Of a stretch of DNA of 51,984 bases, positions 36,509 through 46,118 are shown piece after piece. The stretch spans positions 10,001 to 61,984 of the forward strand of contig JAHBMJ010005700.1 in NCBI GenBank assembly GCA_018398765.1. The letters are read 5' to 3'. Position 1 is the stretch's first letter; the number at the start of each line of letters is the position of its first letter. This DNA is from Chromera velia (Eukaryota; Sar; Chromeraceae). The notes beneath the pieces were generated by a model. The model was given only the letters and a program-made list of their open reading frames with translations. It was not told the DNA's origin and did no database searches. The position numbers were made by a program, and so were the translations under genes.

Positions 36509-37047
36509 TCCTTCCTTCCTTCCTTCCTTCTTCGTTTCGTTGCTTACAATTTCTTTGTCCTTCATTTCCTTTCTCTCTGTGTCATTCAGGCCAGCGTTGC
36601 TTGGGTTCATGCATCGTTCTTTGGTTGAACAGAACAGTCCTCTCCTTGCACTTGTGTAGCTGAAAGCTTTGGTCGATGATGTCTCCATGCCAGACAGTGG
36701 AGTCTCTCCTTCCTTTCTCGGCAGATTGATTTTCTGTTCAGACATGGTGCACGCTTACGCTTCTTCTTTCCTCCGTCTTGCTAACTGTCTTTCCGCCTGT
36801 CTGTTTGTCCGTCCGTCTGCCTTTCTTGTGTTTTTTGCAACAACACACACATAGTAGGTGGGAGGCAGTGGAGGGACAAAGACAGTGCCAGAGAAGGGGG
36901 GGAGAGATGGAAGAACGGCAGTAGCAGAAGAAGAATCAACGGGCCTCTCATGTGTTTCATGCATGAGCGACCAGTCGACCACACACACACACACAATGTA
37001 CACACAAATATATACACACACAGAGAAAAAGAGAGGGAGACAGAGAC

Positions 37048-37081
<34 letters not shown>

Positions 37082-37427
37082 GGACGGATGGATGGACGGA
37101 CGGACGGATGGACAAACAGAAACACACAGAAGCAGAGAGAGGCAAGCGTTTACTTGGAATTTACTTCACTGGCTCAGTTAAGAGCGGTCAAGAGTTCGGG
37201 TGAATGTTTATTTTTCAAGCGTCGTACGCATGCGCGCGCTGGTTATGGTTGTGACGCAGTCTTCGGCTTGTACGCCGGTATACTATCGATGCATATACAC
37301 GTGTGAAAGCAATTTATGGCGGCTTCAGATTTATTGTGCAACAACCTCTACTTGTAGATTGCATGAACTTGAATGTTGATTGAAACGCCCATAAAGTCGG
37401 AGGTGCATTATGTTCCCATTGAACCTT
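34961..37427. other. Intergenic region rich in simple repeats
   Basis: No gene is supported. It holds a (GAAA)n purine array at about 35131-35272, a (GCAG)n patch near 35560, (GAGT)n near 35701, (CT)n near 36139-36164, (CCCT)n near 36280-36304, (TTCC)n/(TTTC)n at about 36424-36533, and (CAGA)n/(CGGA)n at about 37048-37112. The first few hundred bases probably include the kinase 3' UTR. Confidence 0.6.
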
Positions 37428-37432
37428 AACGT

Positions 37433-37913
37433 TGATGATGTACCGACCGACGCCAAGCGAGCAGTCGGCGGGGCAGAAAGAATCGAACAATAGCAAGGCG
37501 CGGAGAATGAATGAATGCACGGGGGCCAAGGCATGCCCTGCATAAATATACGCCGCCCGAGTGCATTAAGGTGTACGCGCGCGTGTATAGAGTCAGCGGG
37601 GGCCACGTCAAGCTCTGTACTGGAATTCACATGAATTAATTCGACGTGCATGCACGCTTGAAGTGCGTATATCTGAATACGAACAACGTTGTGAAAGGAA
37701 GGAGGAAGAAGGTACGTATGAAGTGACTAGAAGTGACAGTCTTCTCCATATGTAGGAAACAACCAGACTGGCAGGTGGCAGTTGTACGTGTCGTAGCCGG
37801 ACACCGCAGTAAATGTGAATGCCAGTGATTTGCATCATGATAGACCGAGTCATATCTGTCTGACCGTCTATCTATCTCTGTATAGCCCTATATAGAGATC
37901 TGTGTTTTCATCA
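37433..37913 (+). repeat. Left LTR
   Basis: 481 bases, TG...CA ends, with short terminal inverted repeat TGATGA/TCATCA. Contains TGCATAAATATA, a TATA-like promoter candidate. It differs from the right LTR at 13 positions by my reading, all transitions. Confidence 0.9.
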
Positions 37914-37915
37914 AT

Positions 37916-37933
37916 TGGTGACAGGAAGTAGGG
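37916..37933 (+). other. Primer-binding-like site
   Basis: TGGTGACAGGAAGTAGGG begins two bases after the left LTR. The TGG start is complementary to the CCA end of a tRNA, as in LTR elements. The tRNA species was not identified. Confidence 0.6.
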
Positions 37934-38007
37934 CGACAGCCCTGACCCTCGGTTCCTTTGTTCTCTTTCCATTCTCGCTCGAGTGCTTTCAAGGTCGTTA
38001 ATGGACG

Positions 38008-39385
38008 ATGGGTCGCTTCCTGCCCACGAAGTGGATCGGTGCAAATACCTACGTCACAGGATCCATAAACATCTACGACAAGTCCATCATCTACATTGGG
38101 AAGACCGAGCTGGAGCCTGTGGACCCTACTCTGCCTCCAAAGAAAGTAAGTGGAGATGAATTGAAGCAGCTGCCGGTGACCCACCCGCACCGACAGTTAA
38201 AGGGCGACAATGGAAAGAAAGTGAGGGAAGAGTTTCAAGCAAAGATCACCCGAAGGTTTGAGGAGGAGGTCAGAGGACGGAAGTATAATAGTAAGAATCC
38301 TGAAGTCTGCGTTCTTATGCTCGAGGCGATGAGATTCTCATGCATTGATACAGGGCTTACAGGTGACAGATTGAACGAAACCGAACCGAGAAACCAAGAA
38401 GTCAGACAGATGATCGTAAACGCAGTGGTAAAGTGCATCGACAATGCCACATACAAGCAAGCACTTGATGACTGGGCCCAGGTGACTAACGCTGGAGAGA
38501 CACCACTTCATTTCGATCTGTTCCACCTTGTTCACTGGCTCTTTGCAAAGAATAAGATCTCCCAGTTTGCTTTGTTCAAGGCGAAAGAGAGAAGATTTCG
38601 ACAGTTTTTGGCTGTAGGTCAGTCAAGAAACGCGACCTGGTCGAAGTATCTGTCAGATTTCAAAACCCATCTGGATGAACTAGCACAGTGCCCCCGACCC
38701 CCCGTTTACCCCGACGGTGTTCACCTAAGAGAAGCAGACATCCAAGGAGGTGAGAAGGGAAAAACGAGGTTCCTTGACTACAGACATAACATAGACCTCA
38801 TATCACAGATCTCAGCCATGCATTCATCGAAGGATCGATCTCTCAAGCACGCAGAAACAGAGCAATGGAGGTAGCAAACACCCCATATGAGAGGTCGATT
38901 CCATAGGAAACGTGGTGCGCAATATTTGTAGTGATTGAACAGTTGTTATTTGCAGACGAGCCTGTGGTCTCTGTGAATGCCGAAGGAGAACAGCAGATCA
39001 TGCAGGAGAGACGTCCGCATCCACATGATCACAAATTGTATGTGATGCTCAGTGATGAGCATTACACAGGCCCACTCCCCATACATCAGAATCAGATACA
39101 ACAGCCACAGCAGTACTATGGAAGTCCTCCTCCCCCCCAACAAATGTATAACCCAATGCCTCCCTGGCAACATGCACAAGGACCCAATCCGTACCCCATG
39201 TAGATGCCAGGACCGCCCTCTGGTGGTCATTTTAGCCAGTACCCGACCCCTATGCAAATGCAGCAACACGGATGGGGACTCTGGGAAGGAGGGCTTCAAA
39301 AGCAGCAGCAACAGGGGGGGGGACGAAATTGATATAACCCGCAACGCAGACAGGACAAAAAAGAAAGGGAAAGAAGGGAAAGAGA
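38008..39385 (+). pseudogene. Gag-like gene of the LTR element, broken
   Basis: An ATG at 38008, 95 bases after the left LTR, opens 288 codons to a stop at 38872-38874. The protein is basic and helical, begins MGRFLPTKWIGANTYVTGS, and has no signal peptide or membrane helix. Beyond a short gap coding resumes in another frame at about 38950. It becomes Gln/Pro-rich (for example QQPQQYYGSPPPPQQMYNP), meets an in-frame stop at 39201-39203 and continues as QMQQHGWG...KQQQQGGG and a charged tail up to the nested insertion. No Cys-His zinc knuckle or enzyme motif is visible. Position right after the primer site, length and composition fit a capsid-type Gag. The frame change and stops mark it as decayed. 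Confidence 0.55.
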
Positions 39386-39938
39386 CAGAAACTGACTGTA
39401 CTGACAATTGAAACTTTTATACTGGAAAGTGACTTTGAAAAATTTAGTTTTTAAAACATTCAAATAGATAGTTTAACCTTTAAACTAATTGATTTTCATA
39501 ATTTATTTAAGACTATTTAAGCTTAGTAAGATGTTTAAAAAATGAAATAAAAAAATGTATATATAGATTATATATTTTTTCAAAACTATAAATTGTCTGG
39601 TATCTGTCATCGTAAATTAACGCTAGGACGAAAACACAATAAGAAATGCATCTGAATGGCTCTGAATCGATCTGATTGAAGCATTCCTTCTCATGATCAT
39701 AACTGTTTTGTTTTCAATTCATATGAGGCACTGCTCAACGGCGGGTGTGTCAGGGGTAGGAGGGAGGGAGGGGGGGGCATCTTAGTATATATCAAACATG
39801 CACACCCGTGAACGCCACCTGCAGAAATACGTGCACACAAACAGAAAGTCAGTCGAATCGCCAAAATACACATAAAAGCATGCATGCAAACACAACCTGT
39901 ATCTTTAATTTGCATCAGAATGATACATGAAAGCAGGA

Positions 39939-40672
39939 AGACCAAAATTGGGAAAGCAATCGGACGGGCAGGAAGGCCGAAATCGGGAAGGCAATCAGAC
40001 GGGCAGGAAGGCTAAAATTGGAAGGCAGTCAGGCCGCTAAGAAGACCAAAATTGGAAGGCAGGCATGTAAGCAGAAAGAACGAACTCTGGGAGGCAGTCA
40101 GACACACAAGAAGGCCGAACTTGGGAAGGCAGTCGGGCCAGCAGGAAGAACAAAATTGGGAAGGCCATTGAGCAAGCAGGATAACTGAAATTAGGAAGCG
40201 TTAGGAGGAAACTTGGGCAGGAAGGAAGGCCAAAATAGGGAAGGCAATCAGGCAGGCAGGAAAGCCGAAATTGGGAAGGCAACCGGACAGGCAGGAAGGC
40301 TGAAATTGCGAAGTCAGTCGGGCAGACAGAAAGGCCGAAATTTAGAAAGCATTGAGACAGACAGAAAGACCAAAATTTGGAGGGCAGTCAGGTAGGCAAG
40401 AAGGCTGAAATGGGAAAGCAGTCAGCATAGCAGGAATGTAAAACTCTGGAAGGCAGTCCGGCAGGCAAGAAGGCTGAAATTGGGAAGGCAATCGGGCAGG
40501 CAGGAAGACCAAAATTGGGAGCGCGGCGAAAGCCGAAATTAGGAAGGCAATAGGGCGGGTGGAAAGGCCAAAATTGGGAAGGCATTTAGCCAGACAGAAA
40601 GGCCGAAAGCTAGAGGGCAGTCAAGCAGGCAAGAAGGGCAAAATTTCGGAGGCAGTCAGGCAGGTAGAAAAA
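39939..40672. repeat. Minisatellite, unit about 37-38 bases, about 20 copies
   Basis: Diverged tandem copies of a unit like GGGAAGGCAATCGGGCAGGC followed by AGGAAGGCCGAAATT. Unit spacing is mostly 36-39 bases. It lies within the nested element. Confidence 0.85.
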
Positions 40673-41031
40673 AACATAGGCTCGGCACGTAGGAGCGCTG
40701 CTCCCTTTCGCAGTCTGAAGACTGCGGCCTTAACAAAAATGCAAAGACCTACCTCTGGAGGACTTGAGGAAGGACTAGAACAAAAAACAAGCATCTTCTG
40801 GAGGAGACCCACGACCTGCAAAGAGCAGAGGAGGGGGGCAGGGGTGAACAATATACGCAAAGGGAGACGGCAGTTTTGTGCCTTACCGAGGGCAGACCGG
40901 TCAGTCATTCAGAAACCACAATGGCCAGGTTGCAGCCATACAAGAACACTTACAGACATCGTACAAAGCCCTCTGCATGCACCAAGAAGGCTCATCTCTG
41001 CAAACAAGATTTTTTTAATTCCTTTATTGGG

Positions 41032-41257
41032 AGGGGGGGTGAACCCTCTCGCAGGGGTACGAAACGACCCAATTTGGTACCCCTGGTGGAGGGGGGAGGT
41101 CCGACCTGCTCTGCAGGTTTGCGTCCAAAATGTGTTTAGGAGTGTTTTCTAGACACATTTTGAATGGAAACCTGCAGAGCAGGTCGGACCCTCTCCCTCT
41201 ACCAGGGGTACCAAATTGGGTTGTTTCATACCCCTGCAAGAGGGTCCACCCCCCCCT
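41032..41257. repeat. Long imperfect hairpin (MITE-like fold-back)
   Basis: The left arm 41032-41135 and right arm 41153-41257 are inverted copies (for example ACCCAATTTGGTACCCCTGG and its complement; CCGACCTGCTCTGCAGGTTT and its complement). The loop is about 17 bases at 41136-41152. Arms end in G-runs and C-runs. No clear target duplication was found. Confidence 0.85.
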
Positions 41258-43964
41258 GTTGCTGGTGGAACGACACAAAACGAACTGACCTAATTGAGCG
41301 ATCCAAACCAGTCCGGCAACCCTTCTAGTTGTCGGACAACTCCTTTGCACCAAGGCAACCACTCCCACGAGCAACCAGAGGTGTCCAGCCAACACAGATA
41401 CCAGAGGGGGAAAAAACTCCGGAATCTGTAACCCCTCCAAAAATAAGGTTCTGGAATAACAAGTTGAACACGATTTCGTCATTGTCAAGCCTTCCAATAC
41501 AATCCAATGAAACGTTTGATAACGAGATTTTGTGGATAAAGGCCCATTCTGTTGACCTGACTTTCTGAGTGGAGGAGAACTTTCTGAAGACCTGACTGAG
41601 AATTTTTCAGATCAGCATTTTGATGGGTCAGCGCGCAGCCGAGAAGTGCTTTTTGGCCTTGGTGGCCGGCCGGGCCCTGGCCCGCAACGCGTAGCTTGCC
41701 TTCTGGGGCCATCACATGGTTGGCTAATCTAAACTCGGCTCCCAAAATCGGCTTTCCGTCGAATGTTTCAAGTCGATCAGAGCACGACCTAGTGCCGCCT
41801 CTCTCCCATCACACAGACTTGCTCTCCAGCAATAAAAGTAGGCTTTATCGAAAGCTCAGAAGATTGACTTCTTTGCTTTTTCTTGGGTTTATGATGTTCA
41901 CTCTACTGGTTACCCTGAGAGGGCAATTTCAATCTTCCATCACGAAGGGCACGGCCCATCTCCATGCAAAGGGGCCTACGAAATTGCCCCAGTAAAGCTT
42001 CCATTGAATCCCTTCCATGCGTGCGCTCTAACAACCTCTAGATGAGGAGCTAGAAAGGCTTTCTGGATGAGGGGGCCAGCTCTGGGTGCTAGGGTCTGAC
42101 ACTTTATGAGGGTACCCTAGGTTTGAAGTTAGGTTTTTTAATAAAAACTTAAATTTTTAATGTTTTAAAAGAGATTTTTGGAGCTTAATTTGTTAGAAAA
42201 GCTTAAAAAACGCTAAAATAGGGTTGAATGGCTAAGGTTAGGGTAGGTTAGGGTAGGTTTAGATAAGTATAAAACCCATTCGCTACATCAGGTTTAGAAT
42301 TGGTTTGGAAACCATGGTCGCACCAGACTTAAACCTTCCAAACCTCTTTAAACCCGTCCAAACCTGGTCAAACTTCTGAAATCTGTATGTGAATGATTTG
42401 TTAAAAGCACATTTTGTACGTTTTTGCCGGCAGGACCACGTCTGTGACACTCTGTGTATGAGCATTTCAATAAGGGGATACAGCCTTACTCGCATCAGCA
42501 TTCACAGTAGCCGGTGTATTCTCCTTGTCCTGCCCCCGCCCCTTTTCCCCTCTCTTCTTTCCCGGCACGATCTTTGTTTGCTTGATCGCCTCTCCATAGA
42601 AACCACACACATGATTGAGGAATTTGTAAACCTACTGCACTAAACATTGATGGCGGCTTACGAATTGAAGATAAAGAATTAGAGCAAGTTGACCGGGCGT
42701 TTAAAAAGGAAATTGCACCTCTGGATAAGTCTGTTGAAGTATGAAAGAATGAAGACAGCTTTTATGTTCTTGACTTTATTCTACATTCGTTGAATAATCG
42801 GTTTGTCTGATGTTTCCTGGTAAAATGCCAGGTTGTGTTTGCTTTGTATCTTCTCTGTATTCATGCAAAAGCCATTTAGAACCAGGTTTAGACAGGTTTG
42901 GTCAGGTTGGGGGATTAGGTTTGCAAACCAACGTCATGAGCGTTTGCGAACCTCAGCGGGCGACTTGATTTTCCTATATATAAAAGGTCATGAGATTTAA
43001 TTTAAAAAGTTGTGTTATTATAGAACTAAGGTCAGTTCATCCTAAAAACCTTAAAAAACCACTTTTTAGAGTTATAGCTAATCAGAGTGACACACACCCC
43101 TAGGGTTTGTAATTAAATTATATATATATTTTTTTTAGGTATCATACCCTAGTCTGGGTGGCCAGAAGGTGAGCCACTTTATGAATTTTTTGCATATCGA
43201 TGCTGCAGGTCAGACTGAGCCTTTCTTGGAGGACCGTTTGTCGGTGCTTGGGTTTCGTGAGGAAGCATTACGGCTGGTAATCTCGGGTGATCTGAAGTTA
43301 TGGGAGTGAAGCGCAGCTCTTGTTTGTATAAAAATTTGGAGGTAGAGCTCCTGGGTAGACTAAGACCCAGTGGCCAGTGCCGGGCCTCACCCAGAAAAAA
43401 CAAGAACGCTATGATGGCCGGTCGTGGGCAAGGCCCTCTAGCTAGAGGCCATGGATCGATCAGGCTTTCAGAAGCTAAGTATTTACCTCTTGTATGGTCA
43501 TAGTGCTCAACATTTGTTTGGTTGAACTGCTTTCTGTGGGTGTCAAATCAGCAGATCTGTTTGCGGACATTCATTCTTACCTTTCATGGGGGTTGCTCAC
43601 TGTGTGCTCCCTCCTTACATCAGTGTGTGGATTCAGCATATTCCATTAGAAGTAAAGTTAGCTTGTTTGTGCATTACACTGCGTATTGTTACATGCCTGC
43701 AGAGTCTGCAATCACTCCCCGACATATCAACATACTATAACTCTTTCACCTCACTCACGTCCAACAATTTCCAACATACACACCACAAACCCATTAAACC
43801 TTATCTTTAAAAGTTATTCATACTTTCATGCAGGTAAAAAACAATAAATAGAATCATTCTAAGTGCTTTAAAGACTTAGTTTTTTATATAAAATTTAGTG
43901 TGATATATAGAAAATTAAAAGTCACTTTCTAGTATAAAAGTTTCAATTGTTAGTACAGTCAGTT

Positions 43965-44617
43965 CAGAGAGGAGAGAGATGGCGGACACTGGAGCAGAAA
44001 CGACAGAGGGTTTGAAAGAAGAGACCAATTCAGAGGGCGTTAAGCAAGCTGACCAACAGAGAAGAGGGCAGAGGAAACTGACAGAGTGAGAGTTCAGGGA
44101 CTATCCTCTCGATTGGTTTGAAAGACTGACGAGAGTGAGCTGTGTCTCTGCTGCAGATTGAGAGAGTCGCGCCTTTCAGTCGAGCCATGTCCTTTTGGTT
44201 TCTTTCTGATCTTTTTTTATCTCTTTTCTCTTTGTATCGACCGCGAGTCAGGAGCATGCAGGTTCATCCAAAAAAAATTGTGGACCTTATACCCGTATGC
44301 AGTATTATGCAGTCATCAGACAGTCAAGCAGGATTCGAAATTTCATGCATGATGACCACACAGGTTGAGCAAAAACCTGAGTCTGGAACCTATTTGCAAG
44401 CAATCTCGATATCAGAATGAGTGTCCGACCTGAAAAGAAAAGAGCATGTCAAAATAATAGCCCAAGCACTCCATATGTCTTGATTCAACAAACTCACAAG
44501 GCTGTTCAAATTGGTTCAAGGTCTGTTCTACTCTGTGTAATCTGCAGAAAAGAAAAAAGAGAAAGGAATGCAAAGTTATAATTCTATTCGCTCCGCGAAA
44601 AAAGAAAGGAATGCATT
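43965..44617. other. 3' internal part of the LTR element
   Basis: A short frame beginning MADTGAETTEGLKEE at 43979 is charged like the Gag tail and directly follows the nested insertion, so it is probably the displaced end of that gene. Beyond it only stop-rich sequence and the purine tract before the right LTR are seen. Confidence 0.45.
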
Positions 44618-45098
44618 TGATGATGTACCGACTGACGCCAAGTGAGCAGTCGGCGGGGCAGAAAGAATCGAACAATAGCAAGGCGCGGAGAATGAATGAA
44701 TGCACGGGGGCCAAGGCATGCCCTGCATAAATATACGCCGCCCGAGTGCATCAAGGTGTACGCGCACATGTATAGAGTCAGCGAGGGCCACATCAAGCTC
44801 TGTACTGGAATTCACATGAATTAATTCGACGTGCATGCACGCTTGAAGTGCGTATATCTGAATACGAACAACGTTGTGAAAGGAAGAAGGAAGAAGGTAC
44901 GTATGAAGTGACTAGAAGTGACAGTCTTCTCCATATGTAGGAAACAACCAGACTGGCAGGTGGCAGTTGTACGTGTCATAGCCAGACATCGCAGTAAATA
45001 TGAATGCCAGTGATTTGTATCATGATAGACCGAGTCATATCTGTCTGACCGTCTATCTATCTCTGTATAGCCCTATATAGAGATCTGTGTTTTCATCA
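44618..45098 (+). repeat. Right LTR
   Basis: 481 bases, same ends as the left LTR, followed by the AACGT target duplication at 45099-45103. Confidence 0.9.
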
Positions 45099-45103
45099 AA
45101 CGT

Positions 45104-46118
45104 GGTACCTCGCGTAGTACGCTGGATAGTACGTAAAAGCACAATGATGATTATGTTAATCTTTACATCATACTAAATGTGGATACAGTGATTTGCAGTA
45201 GTTAACTAACAACTTAAGTTGAATAGATAGTTCATGCATCTCAATAATTAGACTCAATTATTGACAAGAGTCACGATCAATTCATGATATCACTGCATAA
45301 TATTTTGAACGTTAATTTAAATTAAGAGTTGAATGCTTATATAATTGCTAGTAATTGTGCAACAACAATTAAAATGGAACAAAGTCATACAGTTACATGT
45401 CATTAGTTTAATTACTGGTTAAAGATGCTTGAGTTAAAATTTTTAAATTGCAATATTTTGAACATTATATGTTTATTTGACCCTAGATTTGACCCTTATA
45501 CATAAAAAATCATAATATGTGAAAAAGCTTCCACAAAATATGCAACACTGGATATATCAAAAATCATGATATAGGTCAGTCTATGATGGTTTCACGCTGC
45601 CGTCGCACTGCATGACCAGCCTAGTGACCAAGTCAATGACCAGAATATATAAACGATTATATGATTGAAAGTGGCAATAGAAGCATTGTACAGGTCTTTC
45701 CGTGTATATTTCCTTCTCCGAGGCTTTGTCATCTCTCTCTCTTTCTCTGACAGTCGCTCACAGCAGGGTCGAAGGTTGGAGACAAGGTTCAGTCGCATTT
45801 GAGCGTGAATTTAATTGAATCTAAAACGGTCCGCTTCCCCGGGGGTCCATGCCAGAGGCTGTCTGGTCGAAAACGAATTATCTGGACGAACCTCTGCTCA
45901 TGCAAGGGTCTGCTGTAGCTGCCCATCCTGTCAGAGCCTCTGGTACCCTCTGCGGCCCACAACGAATCCTTGTCCAATAGTCTTGCAAGTAATATGCACG
46001 ATCGATCGATCGATGTATCCACATCGGTCCACTGTACGTGCAGTACTTCGCAGGTAAATGGGTCTCCCATCAAAGCATGCAGCTGCCAGGCTGTGGAGGG
46101 AAGATAGAAAGAATTCAA
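45104..46118. other. AT-rich spacer and methyltransferase 3' flank
   Basis: From 45104 to about 45600 the sequence is AT-rich with no ORF. From 45789 to 46118 the minus strand has an open frame of 109 codons, but it has no recognisable domain and lies directly after the methyltransferase stop. It is probably 3' UTR. Confidence 0.45.

Larger units (their letters stand above)
39390..43964. mobile_element. Nested 4,575-bp terminal-inverted-repeat element
   Basis: The ends are inverted copies of about 47 bases: AACTGACTGTACTGACAATT on the left at 39390, and its complement with A/G changes at the right, ending 43964. A 4-base target duplication CAGA flanks it (39386-39389 and 43965-43968). The interior is mostly AT-rich with stops in all frames and has no transposase that I can recognise. 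It carries a 37-38-base minisatellite, a 226-base hairpin and several decayed frames. A non-autonomous DNA transposon, or a compound element built from older repeats, is the best reading. Confidence 0.75.
37428..45103 (+). mobile_element. LTR retrotransposon, non-autonomous, with nested insertion
   Basis: Two direct repeats of 481 bases (37433-37913 and 44618-45098) both begin TG and end CA. They are bounded by the same 5-base target duplication AACGT (37428-37432 and 45099-45103). A TGG-initial primer-binding-like site starts two bases after the left LTR, and an A/G-rich tract (AAAAAAGAAAGGA) lies just left of the right LTR. Inside, only a gag-like region is recognisable; no reverse transcriptase, protease or integrase motif is seen. 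The element is therefore non-autonomous or internally deleted. A second element (39390-43964) is inserted in it. Without that insert the element would be about 3.1 kb. Confidence 0.88.

Noticed and set aside
45789-46118. 109-codon minus-strand frame
   Set aside because: It follows the methyltransferase stop directly and shows no family; more likely 3' UTR.
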